Program-made: the position numbers and the translations under genes
In this document: one piece after another, positions 10,016-20,087 of the stretch
Layout: each line of letters opens with the position of its first letter
Numbering within the stretch: the stretch's first letter is position 1
The notes under the pieces: generated by a model
Told to the model about the DNA's origin: nothing
What the model saw: only the letters and a program-made list of their open reading frames with translations
The model's database searches: none
DNA from: Pseudocercospora fijiensis CIRAD86
Taxonomy: Eukaryota > Ascomycota > Dothideomycetes > Mycosphaerellales > Mycosphaerellaceae
Assembly: GCF_000340215.1 (NCBI RefSeq)
Contig: NW_006921548.1
Coordinates: 545,400 to 609,399, forward strand
Reading direction: 5' to 3'
Length of the DNA: 64,000 nt

Positions 10016-11090
10016 ATGGCCGGACATCTGCGAACCCATCCGCGAAAGGCTAGTCATCTCATTCACCACGACACCCTTCTCTCTAGCTTTCCCTCTTTCC
10101 GGCCGGCAGCAGCGAGAGGGGAACATGTTTCGTTTCAGGATCCACCATCCTACCCAAGACCGCTGTCCGCGTATACATTACAGTCACTATTACATGCTCT
10201 CATCGCGCGCCATCTTCCTTCCTCCTCCTACCTCAGCCAATCCCTCTTCGACTATTGCTGTTCCCTCTCAACTCTCCTCTACTTCTGCCTCCTCTCAGAT
10301 GCGCGCCTGAGCTTGAGATGGACTTGGAGGAGAGATTACGAGTGGCCGTGGAATCGTCGATCGGGAGTGTATGTTGTATGCAATGTTGCGTCTTTGCTAA
10401 TCCGGTGGCATAAGGTATGTTTCTATCGCTGCTTTGCGCTCATGGATTCTGGGCCTCAGTAATGAATGCTAACTCGCTATATTAGCTGCTTTTCTCATCC
10501 TTCGTGGCTTCGGTATCTGGAAGATCTCTCTACACATCCATCCTTTGCTCTCTATCCGAGACGATGCTACTCACATCCCAAGTAGCCTTTCCTCCTCGGA
10601 TTGCGACAGACTACTGGCACAACTTACATTGTTCCGACCAATCCTGTGGCCTAAGGTATGTTTCTATCGCTGCTTTGTGCTCATTGATTCTGGGCCTCAG
10701 TAATGAATGCTAACTCGCCATATCAGCTGCTTTTCTCATCCTTCTTGGCTTCGGTATCTGGAAGATCTCTCCACACATCCATTCTTTGCTCTCTATCCGA
10801 GACGATGCTTAGTACATGATGCTACTCACATCCCAAGTAGCCATTCCTCCCCGGATTACGACAGACCACTGGCACAACTTACATTGTTCCGACCAAGGAA
10901 CTGGCCACAAAGAAACCTCTCCTCTATGGCTACTACAGACGAGCTGGCCACATACAGGACGAAAAAAAAAGAATCACGCAAAGCTTATCCATTTGCCCTG
11001 TTTCACACTCACGCAATCTCAAATGTCGATACCAGTCTCTCTCTGTCACTCTCTCTGAGTGCGCTCTGCTCTCTGCTACCCTCGGAATAA
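10016..11090 (+). CDS. Predicted three-exon gene, unknown product
   Basis: Exons 10016-10414, 10486-10655 and 10727-11090 join to 933 nt, a 310-residue frame with ATG at 10016 and TAA at 11088. Both introns are 71 bp (10415-10485 and 10656-10726). Each has a GTATGT donor, a GCTAAC branch site about 15 bp before the acceptor, and TTAG or TCAG at the end. These are textbook fungal introns and the strongest evidence for transcription. The second exon and intron are a tandem duplicate of the first, but exon two is 170 nt, so the same DNA is read in different frames in exons two and three. That argues against an old conserved protein, and no domain is recognised. The product may be a recent lineage-specific protein or a spliced non-coding RNA. 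The start could also lie upstream. Confidence 0.4.
10411..10910 (+). repeat. 241 bp tandem duplication that includes an intron
   Basis: The block 10411-10651 recurs at 10652-10910, with an inserted dozen bases near 10808-10820 in the second copy. Each copy contains a complete 71 bp intron plus about 170 bp of downstream exon. Differences are few and scattered. Splice donor, branch site and acceptor are preserved in both copies (the acceptor changes from TTAG to TCAG). Confidence 0.9.
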
Positions 11091-11990
11091 TTTTTCTTCG
11101 CTCTTTTCCCGATTTCCCATCCTACTACGAGACCTGATCAACCTCGCTCTAGGCGGGAGCGTCGGGAAATGAGAGAAGAAAAAGGATCATTCCTCGGGAA
11201 AAGAGAGTTAGAGCAAAAAAGAGAAAAAAAAAACTGGTTTTCTTCGTCCCACATCTGCGGCATCTTGGCAACAACAAGGCGAAAGTCTACCAAAGTAGTC
11301 TTCCTACAATTCAGACAAGCTCCGCCATTTTGCTGTCACATCCCCTACGAAACGAAACCCTTCGAAGTGGTAGACGGCATGCATACTCGTTACGCGGCCT
11401 CGGAGAGACCGCAAGCCCCATCACTGCTAAGTGAGAGAGAGTGGCGAATCCTGCAGTGCCAGAGCAGCTTCGATAGAAGCAAACATCTCGAACGCTATAC
11501 AGGCAAGCACACGAACAAACGTGACCAGGCCTTGCTCTTAAGAATCTTGGCTCGAGCCGTCCGATTACTCCTTCAAAGCTCGTACAGTACTTTTGGTATC
11601 TTGCAAAACCAGGTTTCATCCGATTTCACATATCCTTGCAGACAACCATTGCTTCTGCGGCGGATCTCGATCCTCGTTGATCTGCACGAGGCCCGAGCTA
11701 CATTTCGATGCTTGCGGCTTGATTCAAAACTCTTGAGGACGCTCGAGAAGTTTTTGCCCAGAGCATTCGACCTCTTTCAGTCCTCTTGGCTGGATCAAAT
11801 CATATTGTTAGCAAGGGTCACTTATGCATAGGTCGTCGATGTGAATAGACAACGTAAAGGAGTGAGTGGCAAGGAGGTCGAAGGAAGAGGACGGGAGGGA
11901 TTGGCTGTCGAGAATGCGCCAGACAACGGGTTTCCTTTCGCGGTCGCTATCTGCCTTGCAGACAGACAGACTCTGTGGCACCGCTACAAC
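11091..11990. other. Pyrimidine-rich leader region with an uncertain open frame
   Basis: The region opens with CT-rich runs (11030-11080 and 11090-11130) of the kind found upstream of fungal transcription starts, then a purine run at 11205-11232. A frame at 11169-11831 with an ATG is open for 220 codons, yet its translation shows no domain, and the minus strand is also open over part of the interval. It may be a 5' untranslated or regulatory region. No firm gene call. Confidence 0.3.
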
Positions 11991-12482
11991 ATGCCACAAG
12001 TACAGCCTGCTGAGCACGATGTGTCTCCGATAGAGCCACCTGAGGGATGTTGTGGAAGTCGGCTGGATTCGGCGAGGCTGGTGGAAGTGGCGATGCTGCC
12101 AGCTTCGGCTGATCCATCGACATTCGAGGATTTGTGGGATGGAAAGAGGAAAGGCAGCGGCAGCGGGAGCGGGAGCGGGAGAGGATCGGTTGTGGCCGCG
12201 AGTCAGACCCTCTTCCGCACGGTGAGGCATCAAGGCAGCAAAGGGTCCGCATTCGCATTGAAAACCATATGCTACTGCTATCGGTTGTCGATGACGACTT
12301 ACGGTGGTACACTGGACTGTTCCGATGGCTTGCGCTGGCCATGTCATTTTACCAAGTACAAGCTCTCCGCAGCAGCGGCCAACGATAATCAGCGGGAGAA
12401 CGATGCTAAGAAGAAGCGAAGGCTTGGAATACGTGTGTCCAAGCACGACCTGCGACTTGAAGAATTCTTTGGTCTCGCGTAG
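11991..12482 (+). CDS. Possible small protein of unknown function
   Basis: From the ATG at 11991 a frame of 163 codons runs to TAG at 12480. It has a Gly-Ser run (GSGSGSGSGRGS, encoded by GGGAGC repeats near 12155-12183) and a basic, charged C-terminus. The frame continues upstream without ATG to a GTG at 11841. Both minus-strand frames over the same interval are also open for more than 130 codons, which weakens the case. No introns or domains were identified. The call is tentative. Confidence 0.25.
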   Translation: MPQVQPAEHDVSPIEPPEGCCGSRLDSARLVEVAMLPASADPSTFEDLWDGKRKGSGSGSGSGRGSVVAASQTLFRTVRHQGSKGSAFALKTICYCYRLSMTTYGGTLDCSDGLRWPCHFTKYKLSAAAANDNQRENDAKKKRRLGIRVSKHDLRLEEFFGLA

Positions 12483-12712
12483 AAGAACCTACTATGATGA
12501 TGCTTCGGTTCTGACGGTAGTGATACTCATATCAGTGATTGCGGGTATCAGCGAAGGGGGAAACTTTTTGGGCGAGGCTATCTACTCATCAGTGGCAAAA
12601 GACGCGTACCAGCTAATGGAATTGTAAGAATCAACCCCAATGCTTCTAAGACCACTCCATCTCTCCCTTATTGCGTCAGTCTACGTCCTAGGACGAAAAC
12701 TCAGCTCTCTCT

Positions 12713-14301
12713 CTACTCAACCAGCCCCTCCTCCAACAAAACACAGCCGACACCCACAGCCCACCATCTCTTCCCCTCTCCCTGCACGTCTTCCCTCGCT
12801 TTACCAAAATATATTTCCGCCAACTCCACCCTCTCTCTAAAGAGCAAGCACTCTATCAAAACCTCTAACGTCCGTCGATCGGGCAACAGGACTTCGGATC
12901 CGGCCTGGAGGTTCCGGTACAAAGTTTCGATGTATGAAATTGAGAGCTGGGTAATGAGATTCCGATACTTGGGGAGCTGGCGTTCGAGGTATAAGAGGGT
13001 TTGCTCGAGGTCTTCGTTGCGGGCTTGGAATTCTTGGGCGAGGGTATGGAGCTTCGCATGTTGGGAGATAGAGTCGAGTTCTTCTTGGAGGGTCTCGGTA
13101 CGGGTTCGGAATTGTTCGTTTTCGGTCTCGAGGGTTTGGATTTGTGTGTCGTATTCACGCTTGTCGTCGTCGAGCTTCTGAGAAAGAGCACCGATCTCTT
13201 GTTGACTGGTGTGGAGACGCTGCTCGAGAGTCGACTTGTCGTTTGCCAGGGTCTGGGATTGAGCTTGGAGATGCTTGACCTGGTTACACATTGCTTCGAG
13301 GTCTCGCTTCTGGAGGTCGGAGGAGCCTTGGGCTAAGGCGAGCTTGGTGTTCTCTTGTCGGAGTGTTTCCCGATCTTGGAACATCTGCTGTACGTATTGA
13401 TCTTTCGTCTTCACCTGCTGACTTGTCCGCTTGGCTTGGTCTTGGAGATCACTGACTTTCTTCTCCAAATCCTGCTTTTCAGCTTCTACCTGTTCCTGCA
13501 GCTCCTCAGACTTTCGTGCCTTCGCCTCTACAGCCTGTATCTGACGTTGCATCTGACGTTGCTCTTCAGTCGTCTCCTCCTGCTGCTTCTGCAATCTGCA
13601 CTCGAGATCCCATATCTTTGCTTTGTCGCCCTCTAGCTTCTGTTCGAGACTTGTCCGCATCTCTTCAGACTCCTTCAACTTCTTCCTCAGCTTACGGTTG
13701 TTTGCCGTCTCATCATCAACCCTCCTACGAAGCTGCGCGGCTTCGACTTTGACTCTGTCTTCGTTGTTACTAGCACGAGGACCGGAGCTAGCTGGATCGC
13801 CGCTGTCGTTGTCATCGTTGTGATCATCGTCGTGTTCGTACTCTTCGTCGTCGTCATCTTCGTCGTCGTCTTCGTAGCCGAGACCAGTGTCCTTCCAACA
13901 CAATAAGACTTTCGAGGGAAAAGCAACATCTTTTTCCGACAACTCTCCAATATGATCCGTCAGCATCTTCAAAGCATTGGCACTCCATCCACCAGATTCG
14001 TCGAATGCCAAAGGAATCTGATTGGGCATCATGTTGGCCGAAACGCGGCTCTCGACCTAGGTAGATCACACGGAAGATTAGCCTACGAGGAACACGGCAT
14101 TGCTAAGCAGTCACTTACCAAACCTTTCAACTTGTCCGTCTTCTCCGTTTTCCTACCCGACACCACCACTGGCTCCAGCTTCTGAAGTTCGCTCCATGTT
14201 TGCGCGTTCAGAGCTAGACCAGGAGTGAGGCGCTTCTCGCAGTAGAACCTCGCGATGGTAGCGTAGTTGTATTTGTGGTTCTTTCCACCCTTGCCACCCA
14301 T
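12713..14301 (-). CDS. Acidic coiled-coil protein, 508 residues, one intron
   Basis: Exon one (14301-14119) starts MGGKGGKNHKYNYATIARFY; exon two runs 14056-12713. The 62 bp intron (14118-14057) has GTAAGT, a GCTAAT branch site and CTAG. It splits between codons in phase 0 and joins KLKGL to VESRVSANMM. The spliced protein has a conserved-looking N-terminal domain (1-120), an aspartate/glutamate tract at about 122-148, and a long heptad-rich coiled coil from about 160 to 425 dense in Gln, Glu, Lys and Leu. A C-terminal segment of about 80 residues ends LLEEGLVE. No signal peptide or membrane segment is visible. The composition suggests a scaffold or cytoskeletal/nuclear structural protein; no family is recognised. 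It is divergently arranged with the gene at 14568, sharing a 266 bp upstream region. Gene structure confident, function unknown. Confidence 0.8.
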
Positions 14302-14567
14302 GGTAGTGACTTGTTATCAGTAGTTCTTTTCTGGTAGAGCATAGAAAGATGGAAAAAGCTCGTGTCTGACTGACCACACGAAACTTGTACACAAAGGCGA
14401 ACGCACACCGCTTCCCAAAGTCCGGAGACCCGCATATTTCAGATGCAGATTTCCTTCCGTGACGTGTCTCAGGAGATCTATCGAAATTTTCGAAATCCAA
14501 GTTCTCGACCGCTTCCGCCCACAGCATCAGACAGACGGACAGCCCTCAGTCAAAGAGTCCATAAGTT
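14302..14567. promoter_or_regulatory. Shared divergent promoter region
   Basis: The 266 bp between the start codons of the coiled-coil gene (minus) and the membrane-protein gene (plus) must contain both promoters if both starts are right. Its composition is unmutated and of moderate GC. No unambiguous TATA box or known factor site was identified. Confidence 0.45.
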
Positions 14568-14910
14568 ATGGACTTGAATGACTCCATGAATGTGCAGCGT
14601 TCGTCCGACATTTCAAAAGACAACATCATGAACACCCGTCTCCGACAGCGGCGTAGGGAAAAGGCTGCAAACGAAGCATCAGCGTGCGTGGACAGCAAAC
14701 CCCCTTCGTCGTACTGCGAGGAGAAGAAGAACACCAAACCGCCTCCTCCCAACAAGCTTGCCCTTGCGACAAAGAATAACGATTCCGTCAAGATATCAGC
14801 GTCAGCAACAACAACAACCTCCTCCTCTGCACAAGCACCAGAAACAGCAAAGAAATCGAAATCCAAACTCACCCATCACCTCCGCAAGTGGTGGCCAGCA
14901 ATCGTCCTCG

Positions 14911-14967
<57 letters not shown>

Positions 14968-15248
14968 CCGCATACCTATGGATCAACAGCCCAACAACCC
15001 CCGAGTTCTCCGAAGAAGAAGAAATCTCATGCAAAAACTCCCCACCCCAAATCGTCACAGGCATCTGCACGGATTTCCATGAAGACGAAGAGGAGAAGAC
15101 GGAGAAGGAGAAGACGAAGATGTACGAGGAGCTGATTTGTCGGCGGACATTGGTTTGTGTGGTGCAGAAGCGGCAGCAGGCGGGGGCCGCGATTACGACT
15201 GGTTGGCGGCAGGTTGGGAGGGAAGAGCTTGTACAGGGACATGGGTAG
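14568..15248 (+). CDS. Small single-pass membrane protein with microsatellite-encoded helix
   Basis: ATG at 14568, 226 codons, TAG at 15246. Residues 1-107 are hydrophilic with RLRQRRREK, a PPPP stretch and a Lys-rich stop-transfer-like segment (KKSKSKLTHHLRKWWP). Residues about 111-138 are a membrane helix: AIVLV followed by 18 consecutive isoleucines (116-133) and PAYLWI. The Ile run is encoded by ATC repeats at 14911-14966. Residues 140-226 begin with an acidic patch and contain cysteines (SCKN, GIC, LICRR, LVCV). The positive side precedes the helix, so the N-terminus is probably cytosolic and the C-terminus outside or lumenal. No family is recognised, and the C-terminus could be extended by an unseen intron. 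In other frames the repeat reads poly-Ser or poly-His. The flanking basic and aromatic residues favour this frame as real. Confidence 0.55.
14911..14966 (+). repeat. TCA/ATC trinucleotide microsatellite
   Basis: An uninterrupted run of about 18.7 trinucleotides lies inside the membrane-protein frame. Length changes in steps of three would lengthen or shorten the hydrophobic helix without a frameshift. Confidence 0.95.
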
Positions 15249-15844
15249 AAGTGACGGGTTGATTTTCGGGAAATTCATCCGGGATGCTGGGGCCTTGTGG
15301 AGAGAGATACAAGTTTGGTTGTGATAAAGTCGCCGTTGATACATGTCGGGGAAGAACGGCTATATGCTGCTCCTGGATTTGGATGGAATGACTAGTGCAG
15401 GGCCGAATCGAGCTGGTCATTAAGGCTAGTGCAGGATAGATCTTTTGTAGTAGTGGGCAATGAATACGGCAATGAGTTCCAGCATCCTCCTCCTCAAACA
15501 GGTACGTCGGAGTACAATAACGTGTGCATCTGGAACCGGCAATAATGTGCCGGCCGATGCTGCGCTGCTGGAGGACAATATGTATACTGCCGGTTGAGGA
15601 TGTACACTGTACCTCTGGGCGATGACCCTGCATGGTAAGGTTTCTCTGCATCGACATTCGTGGCGTGATCATCTCAGACCGATCGTGCATTGGATTCCGC
15701 TGCCATGCTGCATGAGCACGTAGCGGCCTCGTGATTTGTATTGTTGAAGACGGTAAAGGACCATGTGTAGTTCAGGAGCTTGCAACACCTCCCTCTCAAT
15801 AGCATGTGGTGCCACACCAACCCCTTCCCCAGCGCGACCGTGTA
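15249..15844. other. Spacer before the TIR element, nothing identified
   Basis: The DNA is unmutated. Minus-strand frames of up to 165 codons are open here but show no domain and begin far from any clear promoter. Part could be the 3' untranslated region of the upstream gene. Confidence 0.4.
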
Positions 15845-15877
15845 CTGGGTTTCTCGGGTTACGTGAGAATGCCAAGA
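15842..15877 (+). repeat. Left terminal inverted repeat
   Basis: Identical over 36 bp to the reverse complement of 19231-19266. It includes the outer GTA that contains the presumed TA target site. Confidence 0.9.
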
Positions 15878-16051
15878 CTCTCGCGCAGAGCCTCACACCG
15901 CCTACCACTAAATATCGTATTGTCGCTATTTTAATAGTATAGAGCCCTCTAAGGTGTTGTTTGTCCATCTCTTAATACTATAGCAATAGTAATACGTAGG
16001 AAGTCGCAAGGCAAGGCGCCGCCGGCGCGTCGTAATAGCTATAGTACTAAA

Positions 16052-17122
16052 ATGCCGCTAAAAACTAAGGTAAAGGTAAAGCACCTATTCGAAGGCGGGT
16101 TTAGTATCTAGGACATTAATAAGATATCCGAAGTCGCGGTTTCGACGTTATATCGGTAGCGTATTAATTATAACCTATTTAGCGAGTATTATTGCCTAAT
16201 TCGAGGCAAACCGGGTCCGCAATTAGCGATAACGGCGGAGATGCGAGAGGTAAGCAAACTAATAGAAAGTTAGTGTTTTTGCTAAGTTGTATAGTAGTTA
16301 GAAGACTACTTAACCGACCGACCCGAGGCATACCTAGAAGAAATAGCTCTCGAGCTATACGATAACTTTAGTATAATAGTGTCGCCGAAGACTATCTACC
16401 GTACTCTTACAAAGGTAATGAAATAGAGCCGTAAAACCTCGCGCAAGATAGCCTTAGAGCGTAATACGAAGAATAGGGCAGTTTAGAGCGAGAAGTGTAA
16501 AGAATAGCCTATCGAGAAGCTAGTGTTTATAGATAAGACTGCCTTAAATAAGAAGACTATATACCGTAAATATAGATAGTCTCTAAAGGGTATAGATTGC
16601 TACGACTTCTAGTATACGCAGCGGTAGAAGAGAATGTTAGTCTTACTAGCCTTAACGATAAATAGATACCTACCTTGCACTCTATATATCGAAGGCGCCG
16701 TAGATTAAGTTACATTCGACGACTAGCTCGAGAATTAGGTTTTGCCTCTTCTTAAAGGTCTTGAGATAATCTTTATTATAGACAACTGCTTAATCTACTA
16801 TAGCGATAACGTAGAAGCTATTATTACTTTAGCTAGCTACAGACTCGAGTATTTGCCGCTATACTTACTAGATTTGAATCCGATAGAACAGACCTTTAAC
16901 GTGCTTAAGATATAGATAAAGAAGAATAAGGACCGATAGAAGGAATACGCTAACTTTACTAACTTCCTCACACAGGCGCTAGATTATATTGCTAGCATAG
17001 ACGTGCGTAAGCTCTTCGAATATAGCGGTTATAACGTTAATAGAGCTAAGCTAGATAATATACTACTCGGCTTCGACGAGTTGCTTATATAGCACTATAC
17101 TACGTCTATAATACAATACTAA
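16052..17122 (+). pseudogene. Tc1/mariner DD34E transposase, RIP-inactivated
   Basis: One frame without shifts spans 357 codons from ATG 16052 to TAA 17120. It is broken internally only by TAG at former Trp or Gln codons. An N-terminal helix-turn-helix-like region (KHLFEGGF, EVAVSTLYR) is followed by a second HTH (SPKTIYRTLTKV). The catalytic triad reads D161 (VFIDKTALN), D244 (IIDNC) and E279 (LNPIEQTF), with exactly 34 residues between the second and third, the DD34E spacing of Tc1-like transposases. YLPLYLLDLNPIEQ matches the family LPPYSPDLNPIE block. The enzyme would cut and paste the surrounding TIR element at TA sites. With about two dozen stops it is dead. Confidence 0.85.
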
Positions 17123-17254
17123 AATTAGCGAGCTCCTTAAGAATATACATCTGAAGCTCCGTATCAATTTTAATAATATAATATTGTAATATAGTAGTAT
17201 AAGAACACGAAGGAGGCTATAAGAGGTAAGGCGGATAGTCCCGCTTTATATATA

Positions 17255-19041
17255 TTAAGATTTTAGTAGAGAACTAAAGGCAACGACGACGATTACAATA
17301 CTTCTAGCGGAGATAGAATTAAGCCGTCAAAGCACCAATTTGCTAGTAAACTCCTATATAATCTTACTAAATCAAAGCAGCCGTTTCTCCGTTACAAATA
17401 TCGTAATTGTCTTGTAAGCTAACTATTCCTCTTAGCTAACTTCTGCTTCTAAAAGCGCTTTAGGCTATCTCGTATAGAGCTGTAGTCGCCTTTAAAGAAG
17501 CCTAGCTCCTTCTATATCTTTATCGACAGTCTATATATTTAATTATAGTTATATCGTTCCTTTATAAAGTAATCTTCTATCTTCCTTAGCTGCTTATTGT
17601 CTTCCGCTTCTAGCTATTCCGGTTGCTTTGCCGCCTACTCGAAGAACTAGCGTAGAAGGCTTCGTAGCGGCGTACTAAGTATTATAGCAACTCGAGTTAG
17701 AATAGGTAACTCTTACTAAGACTAAGAAGCTAAAGTAGTAGAAGTTGAACCTATAGAAGTTGAACCTAGCTCTTAATTAGCAAAGCTAGTAGCAAGCGTC
17801 TACGCTGTCTCGAAGAGCTTTAAGTAATTAACCGGTGCTGAAGGAGGTAGACTACGATAAGGAGTATATAGATTTAGAGGTTGTGGTAAAGCAGGCTCCT
17901 TCTTCTTGTCTCGCCTATTCTTAGTAAACAACTTCATCTAGTCGATTGCCTTCTAAGGAGGGTTCTTTGGTGTAATACCTTCCTTACTAGCAATATAGGC
18001 TTCGCTCTATAGCTTAAATAAGTAGTTAGATAGCTATAAATAATGCCTCTAGGTCTCCGGTAAGTAAGGCGGTTAATAGTACTACTTATTAATATTAGGA
18101 CAGCCTACTATAAGGCATATATTATTAGCTTTAATCTTAGCTGTCTAGTCGCTACTAGTTAAGCGCTTCTTAGCAATAAAAGCGTTACTCTCGATAAGTT
18201 GCTAGTCGTTTAGCTTTAACTTTAACTGCTTTAGCGGAGTAATAGGAGGCGAGTCCTTTATAGTAGTAAAGAACTCTATATCTATACGGACAGTCCCCTA
18301 GTTCTTTGTATCCTTAGCGTACTCGAAGGCGGCCTTAAGGCCCTTCTCGTAGGTGTCGGCCGAGTTAAAATTCTCTCTAAACTTAGTCTTCTTCGTCGTT
18401 GTCTTAGTAGTAATAATAACAAAGCGATTACCTATAAACAGCCCCTTCTTCTAAGCTTTATCGATAGCCTAGCGATAAGCATTATCGCTATAGCGAGTAG
18501 ACTAGCTAGTGCGATCCTCGTTAAACGAGGAGGTAAGAGTCTTGCCTATAAAGAGGCGCTAGGTTTGCTTATATTAGAAGACGTTATGCTCGTCGCTAGA
18601 CTTAGTTTCTATATCGTCTTTATCTATCTAAATACTATTAATCTTACGCTAGTATAGGCGTAGCGCTAACTGCTTTGTAGGTAAAGCCTCGCCTATTTGC
18701 GTTAATTTACCTTCTTTAACTTATCTACTAATATTAACTTTTCTACTACCGTTAACTTGTCTATTACCTTCTACCGCCGTCGAAGCGTCCTTATTCTCCT
18801 TCTACTACTCCGCGTAGCGCCTCTAATCTTCGGCATTAACTTTAAAGGCAGGGCGCTTTATAAACTCTCGAAGCGCCTACGCTTTAGTCTTCGTCTTCGC
18901 TCTTAAGCTACCGCCCTTCTAAGGCGACTTACGCCTTATAATAGCCTCCTTATAAGCCGGTAGCTTCTTATCGACTTGCTTCCTCGATCGCGTCGTACGC
19001 TAAACCGCGTCTTCGGTAGTTAACTTCTTGCCTCGCGGCAT
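17255..19041 (-). pseudogene. Second ORF of the TIR element, unknown, RIP-inactivated
   Basis: A minus-strand frame starting MPRGKKLTTEDAV at 19041 can be followed to about 17255, about 595 codons, with stops only as TAG/TAA. The N-terminal third is Lys/Arg-rich and contains ALREFIKRPAFKVNAED. The middle has NKKYY-like and TPKNPP motifs, and the C-terminal part has EDNKQLRKIEDYFIKERYNY and FFKGDYSSIRDSLKRF. No family is recognised. The basic N-terminus suggests DNA binding. It converges on the transposase from the opposite strand inside the same TIRs. Whether it is an accessory transposition protein, a passenger gene or part of a nested element is open. Its frame may shift once near 17800. 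Confidence 0.5.
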
Positions 19042-19230
19042 CTCGAAATACTACTTTAGGAGGTAGCTAGCGCTATAAAGAATAACTATACCTACTAGCT
19101 AAGGCGTTAGCTATATAACAATTATTGTAGCGGTATAGAGCGGTATAAGGATACGATTTAAGGTCTCTACTAGCAGAAGAGGAGCATTCTACCTAGTAAA
19201 TTACAAGGGAAGTTGCTAAGGCTCTGCTAT

Positions 19231-19266
19231 TCTTGGCATTCTCACGTAACCCGAGAAACCCAGTAC
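19231..19266 (-). repeat. Right terminal inverted repeat
   Basis: Exact inverted copy of 15842-15877. Unmutated CpA dinucleotides are retained, unlike the element interior. Confidence 0.9.
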
Positions 19267-19327
19267 CACCCTAGTCTGGCATGTGAGATCCATACGTAAT
19301 TGGAACGACTATTGAATGCAGCAAACG

Positions 19328-20087
19328 CTAAGCTGGTTTCGGCATCAGATTCTGATACTTGCGCCCAGATTGCGACCTCACTCCCACCTTACTATCAGCA
19401 GAACCCTTCCTCTGCCCGCCATCCGTCCCACCCCTACGCGCACGCGGTCTCTTCACAACTTTCCACGTCTTGCTCGTCGGAGTCGGTGTAGCCATTATAG
19501 CCGTAGAATCCGCAGCAGGAGGAACGCCTCCTCCTCCTTCACCGCCGAAGCTATCACTCGCATTCTTCAAGGATCCCTGAAATCTCGCATTGCTCCACTT
19601 CGCCCACTTGTCATCTTTTCCGACGAAAACTTGGTGTCCTGTCTTCTTGCTATGTGGCTTGGCAGGTGGAGGTGGATCCGGGAGGCCTTCGCCGTTCCAA
19701 TCTGGGCCGAAGAAAGAGACGGCGTCGTCCATATCGATGTCGGTAACGAGCGTGTCCGGGGAGTAAGAGTAGAGTTCGGCGATGCGAAGGAAGCGTGAGG
19801 AGACGTCGGCTTGGCTTGGGATTGTGGGTTGACTGGGAACGACTGGGAGCTTGGGGAGGGATGTGGGCCATAAGTCTAGTGACAACGAGTGGAGGTTAGC
19901 GCTTGCGACAATCGGTTTTGGTAGATGGACAAAGAAAGAGCTTACGGTTGGGATGAAACAGGTCAAGGAAGATGTCGCTGTCGTCGGTGTATAAGAAAGG
20001 ACTGCTGTTGTTGGAAATCGTATCGATGCTACCGATGGTCGAACTGCCATGCTCGAGGCTGGAATCTATGCCGGTGTTCATGCCCAT
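19328..20087 (-). CDS. Spliced hypothetical protein, 229 residues
   Basis: Exons 20087-19946 and 19875-19328 join across a 70 bp intron (19945-19876) with GTAAGC donor, GCTAAC branch site and CTAG acceptor. The split is in phase 1, and the joined frame of 690 nt ends with TAG at 19328. The start at 20087 is the first of two nearby ATGs (20087 and 20081). The frame stays open further upstream without ATG, so a 5' exon is possible. The protein is Ser/Pro-rich. It has an acidic segment (YTDDSDIFLDLF), a central SSRFLRIAELYSYSPDTLVTDIDMDD, DKWAKWSNARFQGSLKNAS, a Gly run and a basic C-terminal tail (KRPRARRGG). No domain is recognised. The basic tail might be a nuclear signal. Codon use is normal, with no RIP. 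Confidence 0.65.

Larger units (their letters stand above)
15845..19263. mobile_element. 3.4 kb Tc1/mariner-type element with perfect TIRs and two ORFs
   Basis: A 36 bp sequence at 15842-15877 (GTACTGGGTTTCTCGGGTTA onward) is repeated as an exact reverse complement at 19231-19266. If the TA at each outer edge (15843-15844 and 19264-19265) is the target duplication typical of Tc1/mariner elements, the element runs 15845-19263 with 33 bp TIRs beginning CTGGGTTTCTCGGG. Imperfect similarity (GCAGAGCCT) continues inside both TIRs. The interior from about 15905 to 19190 is RIP-mutated, while the TIRs and flanks are not. It carries a plus-strand transposase and a converging minus-strand ORF. It separates two unique gene segments, so it inserted into the island. 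A nested insertion inside a smaller TIR element cannot be excluded. Confidence 0.75.

Noticed and set aside
11169..11831. 220-codon frame as a firm gene
   Set aside because: Low-complexity start in a purine run, no domain, antisense frames also open, no splice evidence.
12865..13191. Other-frame genes opposite or within the coiled-coil gene
   Set aside because: Shadow frames of the heptad-rich coding sequence. The spliced minus-strand model explains the region, including consensus splice sites.
14758..15135. Poly-Ser and poly-His/Met frames through the ATC microsatellite
   Set aside because: Other-frame readings of the same repeat. The Ile frame has basic and aromatic residues placed like a true membrane anchor.
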